Positions 35,944 to 48,721 of a stretch of DNA of 64,000 nt are shown here, piece by piece. Positions within the stretch are counted from its first letter, which is position 1. The number at the start of each line of letters is the position of its first letter. The position numbers were made by a program, and so were the translations under genes. The notes below the pieces were generated by a model. It did not search any database, was not told where the DNA came from, and worked only from the letters and a program-made list of their open reading frames with translations. This stretch comes from Icerya purchasi (lineage: Eukaryota; Arthropoda; Insecta; Hemiptera; Monophlebidae): NCBI GenBank assembly GCA_039619475.1, contig CM077115.1, positions 396,648,557 through 396,712,556 of the forward strand, in the 5' to 3' direction.

Positions 35944-38664
35944 ACGCCGTCAAACAATATACACTAGAGTACTGTCGCGGAGGCCGGAATAAAGTGGAAT
36001 ATGCTTCGAAGAGCGGAGCCGTACTCCGAAAGTGTGTTACAATCTCGTGTGTCTGCACATATCCCTTTGAGAATATAATGGCCGCGAAGGATACCAAAGT
36101 CCACGTTGTCACTTAAAACGGTTCCAGTACTTCGGCTCCATCTCGTGTTAAGTTCCACAGCTAGCGCAGGCGCCGCCGATATTTATACACGACGGAAACG
36201 ATCGCGTCTCCGACAATGCCCTGCTACACGCGTGCACGTATTTCGTCCGAGACAAGCACAGACGTATACGAGCATGTTATTATTACGTATTTGTCGTCAT
36301 CGGACGAATTTTGTTTTGCGTCCTCCTATGCGATCCGGTTCACTAGAGTACTGCCCCGATTGGCGGACAAATTAAAATAATCGCTATTTTCTGACTTTGC
36401 TAATTTATCGCGACCGGCCGTGCCTAACGAATCTCCGAGGACTGTCAGTCGATCAAAATGTTTCCTCCGACGATTAATGAACAAGGTTAAAAAAGATACA
36501 AAGCAAATTTTATTAGTCTTCTACCATAAACTACACTCCTAGTATCCTCTCTTCTCTATGGAATAGAGTCTTTTTCCGTTGACTCTGATTTTTGTCCCCC
36601 CAACCACCCCCCCCGCGCTTTGTTCATTACCTTGGGGGCATGAGAATGATCCTGCTATTTGCTTCCGGATGCTCCCTTTATATTTTGCGCCCGCCACGCC
36701 CAGGTCACTTTACCAGTCTCCGATCTAGACGCACATTTAGACAATTCTAATCAGCATATTCCTCTGTTGAGTGGCGGCGCTAGTAATAATGGAGCACAAC
36801 AGTACAAAATGTCACCTCCAAAGTTGACCGCTTTTCTTTTTCGTTTTCTTCCGCATAGCCGAATAGAGTTTTCTTAATGACGTAAATAGCTAAGGTTGTA
36901 ATGAATAAAATGACAGATCTGCACGTAACGCAATTTTCGTAGGTGGTGATACTTTTTTACTTTCCTAAAGAACTCGTTTAGCGCATCTGGACCCGGTTTG
37001 ATTGTGTATCCATTCCGTACGGATTAAATCGAATATTAACTGCACCTTCGGGTTATGAGCTTACCTTTATCCGCTATATGTTTCATTGCTTTCGCTATTT
37101 CTTCTTCGCCTCGAACTTCTCTGCAGTCAATTTAAAGTTAACGCAATAAAAAAAAGAGAAAAACCGATTGTGCGTTGGTATCACAACCGTGAGTAAGTGC
37201 ACCATCATCTTCCGCTGTAGAGGAACACAACAGCCCTCTGTTCTGAGCGTTGAAGAAGCCCGGCCGGTATTAGCTTCGGTATGATGTAATTTCTGGACTC
37301 TAGCCATTGTATTTTCTAGATGTTTGCGGTGCGTCGATCATCTGTGTCTCCAGATATAAAAAAAGGTAGTACTTCGGAAAAGGTTAAACTCGCTATTACG
37401 GCGGATAGTTTCTGAATTACTTAAGCTGGACTATTCTAGAAGAAAACATAAAATTACCGTTTAAAATGTACTGAGATGAATGAAAGTACTCTGAAAGTTC
37501 ACTTATCTTCAAGTTTTCCTTTAAGGTGAAAGATATTTCAAATTAGAAAAGTGCTCCTATACTTTCATATATCGGATTTAGAACGAGATCGCGATAAAAC
37601 GAGGTTTGCGAAGATTTTTATTTGGCCATCTTTTTTTTTTCTTATCAAAAGCTAAAACTGATTATTCGATATTGTTATATAGAAAGCCGTTTCTACTGTC
37701 GAAACCTATTAGTCTGAAAAAGAAGGGAACAAAACAAAATTTTTTGTCGCTTATAATAATTCAGACGTAACGATTATTTATATTTTTTTTTTCATAAATT
37801 TTGTTTTCTGCGCGACAATTCTCGTCACTACTCCGCATTCTAATTTCATTTTTTCCAGCGGTCTTAACGATCGAAAGCAATTATGTACGAAAAAAAAGGT
37901 TGTTACCCACGGGACTCTCATTCGTAAAATCTTTTTCTCGCACTCAGTTCCTTATAGGAAAGCGATACACTGCAATGTGATTGTTGCTGTCTGTGCGGAA
38001 CCTGTAAAATACCTGTTCGCTCTACAGCCTTCTTTGCGAATTTGGATAATTCTGTAAAGGATCAAGATGATTTACTAATAATTTTATTACCTTCGAATTT
38101 TTGTTCGCTTCAATTTTTCTACATATCGCGTAATCTTTAATTATTTGTAATTTCCTACCGCAACTATTCTTCTGAAATGGTAATTAACTATTTTCTACAA
38201 TTGTACACCGGCATTATGATGATTTTACGTACTATGCGTGACCGATATCCTTTTTCAAATTCTATACCATCCTATTCTGCAGTAGGCATTATTACATTTA
38301 GTGCGGTTATAATCGTTAATAAACACGCTGTCGTGAATTTACGTATAAACATATTGTAGTAACTATCATTATTCGCTTAGCTGCAGTTTTCGAAAGTACA
38401 GTTATCGACATATATATTGACCTATCTGTGTGTGTGTATCTTTTGTTTCAGATGTTCTGTGCGTCTTGTCGAAATATCCTTAAGCTAAGAAATTTTTCCA
38501 GTGAATCTCACCACGGTATTTCAATGCAAGACACGCGTGTATCAGTTTAATTAAAAATTTAAAAAGCAACAGGTTACGTCATTTTTGCTGTTTATTATTA
38601 TTCTTCTTATTATTAATATCATTATTATTACTGTATCATTATACACGCGTACATGTAGAAGTAT

Positions 38665-38668
38665 ATAC

Positions 38669-38701
<33 letters not shown>
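38665..38701. repeat. (CATA)n(TA)n microsatellite
   Basis: Several CATA tetranucleotides run directly into a TA tract. Confidence 0.85.
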
Positions 38702-38702
<1 letters not shown>

Positions 38703-39256
38703 TAGCCGTATTTCATGATGCGGTTAAATTATGCCGCAGAAGACTCTCTATAAAACTTTTTCAAGTATTTTCCCTTTTCATTTTATTTATTTCACCATTT
38801 TGCTTTAACCGTTTCCTTATGTTTATAGAGTAAAAATTTTGGAAAAATTACTTTAGTAATTACTGTGCAATTGCTTTGGCGCCTTTTAAATTTTATGTAT
38901 TTCATATATTATCTAGCCAAGACCTAGATTATATATTAAACCATATGCTTTCGTACGAGCTGATAATTTTAAAAATGCACATCGTTCACTTACAACGATT
39001 AATAATGTTTATTCCACAAAATACTTAAGAACGATGCTTTATCGAACTTTACAAATATCCTGCCCAGTACCTCGCTCACTGAAATAATTTCACTTGAATT
39101 TTGTATCAAATATCCCATTCCCCATAAAGCCTAAGTCTATTTTATAAAACATCCGTAAAAACAGTATGATTGGAAATTTTTAAAATTGCGAAAACTGAAT
39201 TATCGAAAGAGTAATTATCGGTATCAAATCGTCACTTCTTGATTTTCTTTTCGATT

Positions 39257-39319
39257 AAAATTTTAGAAATAAAATTTTAAAAATAAAATTTTAAAAATAA
39301 AATTTTAGAAATAAAATTA
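39257..39319. repeat. 14-bp minisatellite, about 4.5 copies
   Basis: The unit AAAATTTTAGAAAT or AAAATTTTAAAAAT is repeated four times head-to-tail, plus a partial fifth copy. The outer units carry G at position 10 and the two inner ones carry A. Confidence 0.85.
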
Positions 39320-40415
39320 GAGAAGTAAGCTTCCGCACTTTCGAAATTACTAAAAGCAATTTTGAAAACATATCAAAAGAGCCTTCACTGCAAGTCGTTC
39401 ACGCTTTTTTAGCTGAATATGTAAGCGTTAATTTGATTTTAATTCAAACTCTTTCTAAAAATATCTTTTCGAATTTGGTTTTTTTTTTGGCCTTGTTCGG
39501 TTTACTCAATCTCCTAGAATTCAAATATTTCTCTAATTAATTGTTACGAGCAAACTGGACATCTGAATCTCATAGGAATCACAAATTTTGACTATAAAAA
39601 CCTATCGCCGAGTTAATAATCGGTCGTTCTTCGAGTGAATTTTTGTTATCGCCGCTTAATTGTGTATGTCCACTTTATCTTCATGAAGATTTATAAAAAC
39701 TAACTGTGGAGCGCGTACTTAAAATTATTTCCTGGTCGTGTAAAATAAGAAATTGAAAAAGTTGATATCAATTATAACACAAGTGCAGCATTTTAAATTT
39801 CTTCATCTGTGTTCATAAACCTATGCCTAATTATTAAATTCGTACGGCGTACGTAACTTTAAAATAAACAAAAAAAAAAAAAAAAAAATTTCTATATAAA
39901 TATTCAGTAAAATTAGGAAAAAAGTTCAATGATTGATTACATTAAGAAACAATCGACTTACAAATTGCTAACTGTGAAGTGAGATATTGTCTTCCACCGG
40001 ATGTTCCATGAAGAGTTTTGATCGTTGATATTCGCAACTTACACAAATTATACGAAATATTCGGAAAAATCGAAATTTTCGAAAATAGCGCGATCGATTT
40101 AATTGTCGTTTTTATAACGACATATCAAGAAAGTTTCGGTATCTAACAAGAAGAAACGAAGCAATATCTAATTAAAAATTTTAATACGATTCTTTCGGTT
40201 TACGTGCGTATGTGTTCAGGCGCGAGTAGCGGACTGCGAAGAAACTCCCATAACATAACATACATTTTTATTCGAAATTCTTTCGGGCAGATGGTGTGAT
40301 TGTTAATTGTCAAATGAATTTCCAAACATTAACCCGAAAAGAAATCCTTGAAAAGGACACTATCAAACATTTTTGTATAACATTACGAATCAGTCTGCTT
40401 CATTGAATATTACGA
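39320..40415. other. AT-rich noncoding DNA
   Basis: Nothing recognised. An A homopolymer lies at about 39870-39888. Confidence 0.45.
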
Positions 40416-40460
40416 TAGAGACTATTTTTTTTTTTTTTTTTTTTTTGTTTAGAGACTATT
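40416..40460 (-). other. Poly(A) tract flanked by an 11-bp direct repeat
   Basis: TAGAGACTATT occurs at 40416-40426 and again at 40450-40460, enclosing only a T run with GTT at one end (40427-40449). Read on the minus strand this is a poly(A) tail flanked by a target-site-like duplication, as expected for an extremely 5'-truncated retro-insertion. Replication slippage or a local duplication is the alternative. Confidence 0.5.
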
Positions 40461-40470
40461 CAGTGATCAC

Positions 40471-40495
40471 TCTTCTTCTTCTTCTTCTTCTTCTT
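40471..40495. repeat. (TTC)n microsatellite, probable tail of the non-LTR relic
   Basis: Eight TTC units. Read on the minus strand it is (GAA)n directly after the retrotransposon C-terminus. Confidence 0.85.
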
Positions 40496-40955
40496 TACGA
40501 CATCTCCGATCGAAGTTTGGCAATCATCTTGGCTATTACCGGTTTTGATGTTGCGGCCTGTTGTAGTTCCGTTTTGGAGCATCTATACCATTTTCTTAAA
40601 TCACCTGTCCAGAACATTTTCCTTCTGCCGCCAGGTTTTCTTTTACCTTTAATTTCACCATTTAGTACGGTATGAATTATAAATGGTACTTTTCTTGCTG
40701 TGTTCGTACACATGTTCAAAGTATTTGAGCTTTCTTTTTTTTTTTTTTGTTCTCTCTATTCTTGTACGTATTTCTGTCGACTGGTTAGTTTCTTCGTGGA
40801 ACCAGAGTACTTCATTTTTGAAACACGTTAAATAGTCTGGCTTTTAACAAACAACATTTTTTTAGCAAGCGTATTTTTATCAGAATTTCTATGTAGAGCT
40901 AACCATTTTGTCTTGTCTATATTTATTTCTAGACCATACGAGCTGCTAATTACTA
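40471..40955 (-). mobile_element. 3' end of a non-LTR retrotransposon (RT C-terminus)
   Basis: On the minus strand, GLEINIDKTKW (about 40906-40938) matches the conserved (G)LxINxxKTK motif that follows the reverse transcriptase palm. Next comes EEITNQ-like sequence with STEIRTRIER near 40760, then a tail region: KGKRKPGGRRKMFWTGDLRKW and AKMIAKLRSEMS, 40495-40719. This is the C-terminal pattern of CR1/RTE-type elements without RNase H. A (GAA)n run (40471-40495 as TTC) follows as an element-like tail. A poly-A insertion and frame changes near 40738 interrupt the frame. The catalytic YADD region is absent. Confidence 0.75.
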
Positions 40956-43900
40956 GCTTTTTTGTAATTTCGCTATTGCTAAATTAATACGTTTATCGTA
41001 CACATAAATTTATGGTACCGCCCAGAGAAACGACGTTGTTAATTGCAAATTAATAATTGAAATTTTTTTGTTTTTTTGTTTGTTATTCAAAAACCGATGA
41101 TAGCTTTAATATACGTTATTTGAATTTTTCGCGAAAATAAGCCATACATTAAGGCGTTGAAATGTTCCTCACCTTTCCGTACCTGTTAATGAGACTTGTG
41201 TAAAATGTAACAGCGTAATTCTTAACGACACTGCAAAATAGAATGATCGTTAACGAAAACAGAATCTTTCTAATTACCAATATTATTAGTTCTGTTTGCT
41301 AGCTTTATTGTTACGAAGTGTGTCAATTTTCTGGTATATAGGAAATTTTAATAATTCAATACAATATCACAATCGTTTTGTTAACACGTCAAAGGCAATT
41401 CCAGACAAAAATAACAGAAACCGGTTCTTAAAAGTTAAATGAAATATTTTAATTATAAGGTTCATTTTTGATTTATAAGTTATCTTTAAAAAATAAGTCT
41501 TATAAAATGTGTTTTTCATCTTGCGGAGTATTCATATCTTATGAAAATACTCACACATTTATTTTTAATTTCGGATAATTGCTATTGTATATTAAGTGGA
41601 AAAAAGAAAAAAATTTGTACAATTATTACGTAGATAGTCGCACACCATTTTAGCAAATATCACATGTGACTAAAAGTTTAGGGGAAACGACGGTTAAAAA
41701 TACGAAGCACATTTTTCAGAAACGAGAAAATTAAGTGTTTTACTCAATTTTTAAAATTTAAATCTTGACAAATCTTTCAGCAAGAGACGGGGAAATATTT
41801 CTTTATCTTTTGTGTTTCAATAAAGCATTTTTGACTATTAATCCGAAAATACTTTAATAAAATAACTGCTCCCCTATTAAGATATATTTTACCGAAATTG
41901 CACGCATTTGTAAACTTTCGAAAAAGGTTTAACTTAATTCTCCTTTACAGAGACTGTTTATTTCGCATCGATTATTACTGGGAAATGGACTTACAATACT
42001 ACTGTAATTCGCATCTGATGAAGTCCCTTTTTTAATCGAATTACCTGCCAAACAAAAAAAAAAAAAAATGTATATATCGAATCTAATATTCATTATCAGC
42101 TAGAAAGAAAAAACCAAAAGTATTGCCTTTCTCAGATGATTTATTTGTAAATAATTAGAGCCATAAAAACCATTCATTTTCGATCGCATGTTGTATACAC
42201 ACTTATTTATTATTAATAAGATTAAGAAAAGTAAAAAATTAATCGGGAATTCAGCAATATATATATACTGCTGAAGTTTAATATAAGTCGGCATTTTCAC
42301 AATTTCTTTCTTTATTTAAATGTATTCTTATCTCTAATACGTAATTCGCTAGTCATGTGCTACATTTTTCTTTCAGTAATTGTTTACTATATCCTATAGT
42401 TATTAATAACAGTTACGTAGACGTATAGTTTTTTAGGATATATATATATATATATATTATATATTTCTAATTAAATTTATTAAGATGAAATTATTATATT
42501 TTCTAACTGAGGCATTTCTATCGTTTTAATTTTATTATGTATGAAGATATATTATTAGGATTATTTATTCGGATACTCTGTTATCTATAGTTTTTCGGTA
42601 TTATTACAATTATAAGCTATAATAAATTGTAATCTATTATTATTGTACGCAAAACTTCTTATACCAACACCAACAGAACATATACATACACGCACAAACA
42701 CACGCGCGATTGCGCTCTTGTAAATTTGCATGCATTTTATTTACCAGAATTCCCCTTCGTGTTATTTTTGCTACGGCGATTTTTTTTTTTTTCAAATTAA
42801 TAAAGCGGTAGATGATTTTTTTTTTTCTTTTTGATGTTTTGATTTTTTACCAACGGTAACTTTCTTTTTAATAAAATATGTCAATTTAACATATTCTCGA
42901 AAAAGATTATATTTTTATTTTAATACGACAGCATTGTTTTTCCGTTATTTCTCGATGCTTACGCGGTAGGACCGGTCGTATATATTTTAAAAAGTATTTG
43001 CAAGTATTTTACGCATTCTATTAAGTAATATAATTTAAAGTCTAAATGTTTTTTTTTTGTTTTTTTGTTTTTTTTTTAATGAAAACCACACACATTTTAT
43101 TACTTTAAAAAGATGTTTTATACTAAACGAAATATTCAGCAATGTACTTTTTGGTAAATGTACAAAAAGTAAAAAACGAAGTAAAAAAAAAAAGCAATTT
43201 CAAAAATAGAAATAAACAGCCGTGTTCTAAAATATTGAATTATTCCAGCGAAACTAGTTATAGATTTTTCACTTTAGTCGTAGAGGAGAATATTTTGTCT
43301 AAAAACTATATGAATCATGCAGAAATTTTTGACACTTTTTATTCCTAAACCCAACACAGTTTACACACAAAGCCAACACAAATACACACGTATAAATATA
43401 AAAAAAAATATTATAATTACTATTAGTATTATTATTACTATAAAATGTAAAGTGTACATAATATACATATATATATATATTATATATATTATGCGTAATG
43501 TTTTATTCGCTGAGTGCGTTTATATATTCGTTCATTTATAAATAAATGGTATTTATTTATTAAAATTTAATTTCAATTTTTGTTTTAACGTTTCGCGTCA
43601 TATTTTTATTTTCAATTTCGTTCGCAAAGTTTACCCCGCAAAAACAAGCGAGCCCGTTCTATAGTTATATTTTTACACAATATTCAACAGCGTGAGAATA
43701 ACTATTTAAAAAATTAATTAATTTACCTAATAGCCCAAACATTTACTAAATTATCGGTCTCCCCCTATTTGATTTTATTATCATTTTTACTAGGAATTAG
43801 CGGGGAATAAAATAAAGAAAAAAGAAAAAGCAACAAAAATTCACCTGTTTTAACTGTTTGATATTTTTATACTAGTACTTGTGCTAATTTTTGAAAGAAA

Positions 43901-46010
43901 AATTACTTATTTCGCGAAATAGAATAATCCACGCGAAACGGGCATCAACTGAGACGTAAATAAACTTTACTTATTCTTCCGCGAATTTAAATGAAAAATG
44001 AAAACCATAATTTTTAGCTTAATGTGTTCATTAATTACGACTTTAGAGGAAAAGTTTTGCTGTAAATATTTTTTTTTCAGTTTATAATTAATGTAACGCT
44101 ACTATTTTTTTTTTCATTTCGGCTTTCATCGATTACGATTTTCTGGGACTTTCTCTCAACAGGTATATGTAAAATTTAAATTACTTCCGATTTACCGTCA
44201 AATTTATAATAACCGTACACCGGTGACGGGCTGTATTACAGACCACGGAGATCATTTTTAAGAATCACCAACAGGTAATTAAGGGCCTGCGAAATTTTAA
44301 AGACTGTACTACACACTTTATCGTTCGAAACCGACTATTTTTCCTGTCTATGACAGTTTTAAAAAATTCTCACTTGCATTACTGCAGATAATATTATATT
44401 TATCTACTGTAATAATATTTTCACTTTTTTTTGTTTTCAAAGGTTTCCATTAATAGCGTAGTTCTTTACTGAAAGTTTATTACAATTATAAATAAATGGC
44501 TACCGAAGCCGGAATTAATAATGTATAAGATATTTTCCCTTCAATGACTGATTCTACTCCAGATATTGTCTATAATAGTCGAGGATTGACGTATTCATCT
44601 GAATTAATTGACCGGCAGTCGAAAGACATCTTGTTTTAGCGCTAAAGTTTTACACCAAAAAAATCATTAGAAGTAATCGCATGAAAAATGATTCAGAAAT
44701 CTTGGATATCTTTTCTCCCGTATTGGAAAACTAAAAATATCGAAGCGTAAATTGGTGTTCAGGTTTTGGTAGGCTATTAGAATTCTGTTGGAAATGGACA
44801 AGACTTCGACATTGTTAAGGAAAGATAATATTTTATATTAAAATCATTTATCTTCTCACTCGTTGAATTTTAATATGATGTTTAATCAACGTCATCTCTC
44901 TAAACAGAAAAAAATAAAAAACCTAGTCGGTGAAGTTAAATTTATCAGATGCAGTCTCTTCGTGCTAAATGGTAATGCGATTAAGGCGGTAATTAAACAA
45001 TATTAAAAAGAAGATATTACGACGACAATGAAGCGTGGAAATATACTTTTGTAAGTACGAAATAAATAGGTAAAATAAATAAAAAGTATCCGAAGAAAAA
45101 ATATAATAAGCTCTTTCGGAAACTGAAGTTTTAAAAATTGACCATTTTTTCTAACTGTTCGTAGAGAATACGGAGAACGTTCGATAACGTATTCAAAGTT
45201 GAATAAAAAAAAAAAAAAACCGTATAAAAATTTTATAGCCAGAGAGAAAAATTGATCGAAAAAAATTTCGCAGTTTTTTGCAATAATTCAAAAATGTAAA
45301 CACGAATAATATTTAAAAATATGCTCTTTTTATTAGAAAAAAGTAAATAAAAACATATAAGCACGTATTAAGAATATTTTTATTAACAGCCGTGTAGACA
45401 ACTTGTTAAACAAATAACAATTAAAATTTGTTATTATTTTCTATTTTATTTTTTATTTTTTTTTGCACTCAACCGGGGAATTCAACGCGAAAAAATTGTA
45501 AAACGGAACAGAATCGCTATTTGATCTGCTCAAATATTAACGGTATGAAGGAATCGACAGCAGCAGGGGTGATTGGTAAAGGAAATATAAGGGACTCAGC
45601 GGAAAACTTATATTTTGATAAAAGGGGAATGCGGAATAGACAACGTTCAGTAGAAAGAAATTTAGCGTCGCAAACAATTCAACTGAAGGGATAAGATGTT
45701 TTTTGGCACTGAAAGGGATTAAATTCCGCAGCGTTAAATGAAGCAGTTGAGTTTTTCAAGTATTGATATCCCCAAATTAAAAACAAAGAAAATCATCTTA
45801 AACCGAAGTACTATCCAAAAAGCTTTTTTTTACCCCTCCGCCCCGCCCCGCTCACCGCGCGGCATGTTAGCAACGGATCTCCACCCAGATACGATACGAG
45901 GGAAAAGAATCAGTTAGATGTAGATTCGATGAGCTATTGATAAAATAAAAGAACTGAGGATTGGAACAACGGAGATCGACGGAAATGATGAGATATACAA
46001 AGCGCAATAA
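40956..46010. other. AT-rich noncoding DNA with several (TA)n tracts
   Basis: Long A/T-rich stretch. TA tracts lie at about 42439-42456 and 43467-43490, and A or T homopolymers at 42054-42068, 42781-42793 and 45208-45221. No gene was recognised. The 88-codon frame at 45428-45694 is unassigned. Confidence 0.4.
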
Positions 46011-46019
46011 GGATTAGGG

Positions 46020-46590
46020 AGTTTGAGTGATAACAGATCGTAGCACGAAAAAGTGGATTACATTAACGAAGGATGGACATTCAAAAAAGATTTGGTCAGG
46101 ATCGCAGACGGTTTCGTCGTCAGGATGAAGAGGACCACTAGAGGACAGAGCGAGAACGAAAACGTGAGGAAGGAAGAAGAGTATGATTCGAGACGTAAAC
46201 GGATAATAGAGACAATAATGGAGCGGCGAAACAAATAAAAATTGTAAAACCAAGGCCGGGTAGGAAGATTAGGTTGGATGGAAAAATAAAAGGAAGGTTG
46301 ATTGGAAAAGGAGGAGACGTAAAAATCTGACCAAAATCTAACATGAAACTTTTTGCACAGTCGGAGTAAATTAGGAATTTTAGTGAAATAAAAGCGGGAG
46401 GATAATCTGAGCTAAGGAATCTGCCATTTCGTTACCCTCTATCCCCATGTGACTGGGGATCCAGAGCATATCAATGCGGATAGCATGAAGTGAGAAAAGA
46501 GCGTGAATGAGAGAACGAATACGAAGGATAAAATCCACGCGACGTATTATAGAAACACGAGAATATTGGTTGCAATTGATTAACATGAAA
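46020..46590 (-). mobile_element. Non-LTR retrotransposon relic (RNase H end and zinc knuckle)
   Basis: Minus-strand frames show MLWIPSHMGIEGNEMADSLA (within 46380-46586), the C-terminal RNase H block with its final Asp. After about 290 bp comes DPDQIFFECPSF (within 46014-46253), the H..F.C end of the zinc knuckle that follows RNase H in jockey/I-type elements. The two segments are in the expected order and spacing but different frames. The reverse transcriptase was not found on the 5' side. The relic at 53100 has the same DPxxIFFxCP motif and may belong to the same family. Confidence 0.75.
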
Positions 46591-47283
46591 CCTTATATTA
46601 AAGTCTTTATCGGTTGAAACGATTAAAATTCAAATTTCAGTACGCAGGTAAATAATTATCGCTTATTGACGCGACACAGAGTTTATCTTTGAAAGGTTTT
46701 TATTAGAGAAAAAAATTCGACAAAAAAAACATATAGAAAAATATGAAAAAATTAAATTTGCACAAAATGGAACAGATATTATATTGTTATTATGCTGCTA
46801 ATTTACAAGTTAAGTATTTATTGTAAACTTAACGAAACTGTTGAAAACCTAGGTGTTACTGGAAACATGCTGTATTACTCATCTCGATGTAATAGGAGAT
46901 AGAAAATAACGAATTTCCTCAAAAAATAAAAATAAATTGAACTATCGATGCATAGTAATTTTTCTTCTTTTTCGTACTTATTTTATATTGATTTAGGTGT
47001 TTTTTTCGCGATTATTATACTTTCTCTTGCATAAAAAAAAAAAAAAAATGTGTTTCTACTGTCGATTTTATTAACAAAATTACGTGTACAGCCGTAATTA
47101 TAAATAAATGATTTTAGTCAGTAGAAAAAATTATTTTGTAAAATATTTTACAAAAGTTTTATAAGGGAGTGTTCTCGGTTCTTAGGAATTAAAAAATCAA
47201 AGTACTTTACTCGATATCGAATCGAATCTATTGTTATAAGGATTATTCATCCCATTCAGAACAACCGATTATATATGTATGTT

Positions 47284-47324
<41 letters not shown>

Positions 47325-47427
47325 CTATATATACATATATAAGTGTTACCATTATTAATACATGTTGCTTCTTGTTTCTGAAATGATATCATCTGTGTTT
47401 CATTGAGACAGATTACAAAGTAAAAAG
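46591..47427. other. AT-rich noncoding DNA with a (TA)n tract
   Basis: A TA-rich microsatellite (with ATAC interruptions) spans about 47287-47340. No gene was recognised. Confidence 0.5.
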
Positions 47428-47550
47428 GTGTCAGCCAGCTACCGTGTTAGGCAGTAGTGTTTTTTTTTCCAGGTAGGACCTGAAACACCGCTGCCACACA
47501 TTGACACTTGAACAATTTCACTTTGCTAAGTTATGTCCATAGTTCACGCA
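47428..47550 (+). mobile_element. tRNA-derived SINE, family S1 copy 3 (degraded)
   Basis: The body CTGCCACACATTGACACTTG, then CAATTTCACTTTGC and TGTCCATAGTTCACG, aligns with copy 2 (CACATTGACACTTTC, AATTTCATTCGC, TGCCCATAGTTGACG). The upstream segment GTTAGGCAGTAGTGTTT matches the head of copy 1, but the B box has decayed to CCTGAAACACCG and a T run interrupts the head. An A-rich GGAACAAAAAGGAAAC follows the body. Confidence 0.6.
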
Positions 47551-48509
47551 CCTTCCCGGAACAAAAAGGAAACAAAAAGTGAAGAGGTCTCCGGAAAAAT
47601 GACTCAGCATGGTTGCGCTTCACTTTTATTTTACATTTATTTTTCAAATAACGTTCGAGATTATTTTTTCTTAAATATGGAAAAATTATGAAAAATGTGC
47701 ACCTGTTTTACGATATCGGATGCCTGAGTACTTTTCTATTGTTTGTTTTTCGTTTATTTTCCCTCTCAAATTTAGTCTATCCTAATTTAACGCGTTAGAA
47801 GTAAAGTATTTTAACACTTGTCAATTTTCCGTCACCAACTATACCGATATTTATCATTAGTAATTGCAAATATATTAAAAAAATAACGGGTAAATCACGA
47901 AAACGTACAAAGAACAGGTTTTTTGTACGCTGTAGAGAACTTTGAAATACGACTAGACTTCAATTACACATGTCGGTGAACTTTTTATTTTCGATGTATG
48001 AAATCAAATATTTCTTCTACAGCATTTATCAATTACCGAATAATAAGATAATTTAAATCGAAGTAATCTGAGGTTTTTCCTTGTGCGGAGCAGCGACACG
48101 ACGAATAAAAGTACGTGGTGTATGTTATTCAAAGGACCCTCATCTACCCTCGCAATGTTCACTAAGATGTTACCCCGCCGGACCGTCCTTTTATCATTTT
48201 ACCGGAAAAGTACTAAGAGTCGAAATTCCGCTGACTCCAAAAAAACAAAATCTTCCACTTTCCTTACATTCCTCCACAGCAGAAAGAACTGGGAAAAATA
48301 TAAAAATAGGTTTTTCAAGTCTCTTACAGGACAGGGCTGCGCCCAAAATTTAGTTCGGGTCGTTTGACGGTTTTCAGGCGAAAAACACGAACAAACCGGT
48401 GTGGTGTAAGAAATTTTTTTAAAAATTTGTACATAACGCGATGATATTAGATTTCTTTTTTGAAATTACTAGAAAATCCCTAGACGAAATTTATTCAAAA
48501 TTTAACTAT
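47551..48509. other. Noncoding DNA; two overlapping unassigned frames
   Basis: Frames at 48081-48353 and 48083-48367 overlap on the plus strand (90 and 94 codons) without a domain I recognise. They lie just upstream of a probable retrotransposon linker, so they could be decayed parts of the same element. That is only a guess from position. Confidence 0.3.
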
Positions 48510-48721
48510 CATATGAACTGTACATCAATTTGGGACGACCCGGAAATTCAAAAGCAATAACGAAATTCTGTCTAATCCTCAGGAATAAGGCGGAAAAATA
48601 TTATAATAATTTCAACCTTAAACTCGAATATTTAAAGATGATCGCGTCAGGTAATATTGCGAACTTTATAAAGCTGCGACTGTTTTCAAAGCGTGATAGG
48701 AGGCACTGCCGAAATATATAG
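48510..48721 (+). mobile_element. Possible non-LTR linker region between endonuclease and RT
   Basis: WDDPEIQKQ (one frame, about 48531) is followed after a frame change by LRNKAEKYYNNFNLKLEYLK and then IASGNIANFIKLRLF. This resembles the PWW.pEI..a...RNK...YY...L...I..gn...F.K region between the endonuclease and the reverse transcriptase of jockey/CR1 elements. There are no catalytic motifs to confirm it and no neighbouring RT, so the call is tentative. Confidence 0.35.

Larger units (their letters stand above)
34267..39256. other. Noncoding DNA with a GC-richer island near 35.6-36.8 kb
   Basis: No gene or RNA was recognised. The region contains a degenerate GAT/GAC triplet tract (35473-35521), a (CG)n(CA)n microsatellite and a 13-bp direct repeat listed separately. 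Overlapping frames at 35714-36375 reflect composition and carry no domain. Confidence 0.4.

Noticed and set aside
35714..36112. 132-codon minus-strand frame with poly Cys-Val
   Set aside because: Generated by the (CA)n microsatellite.
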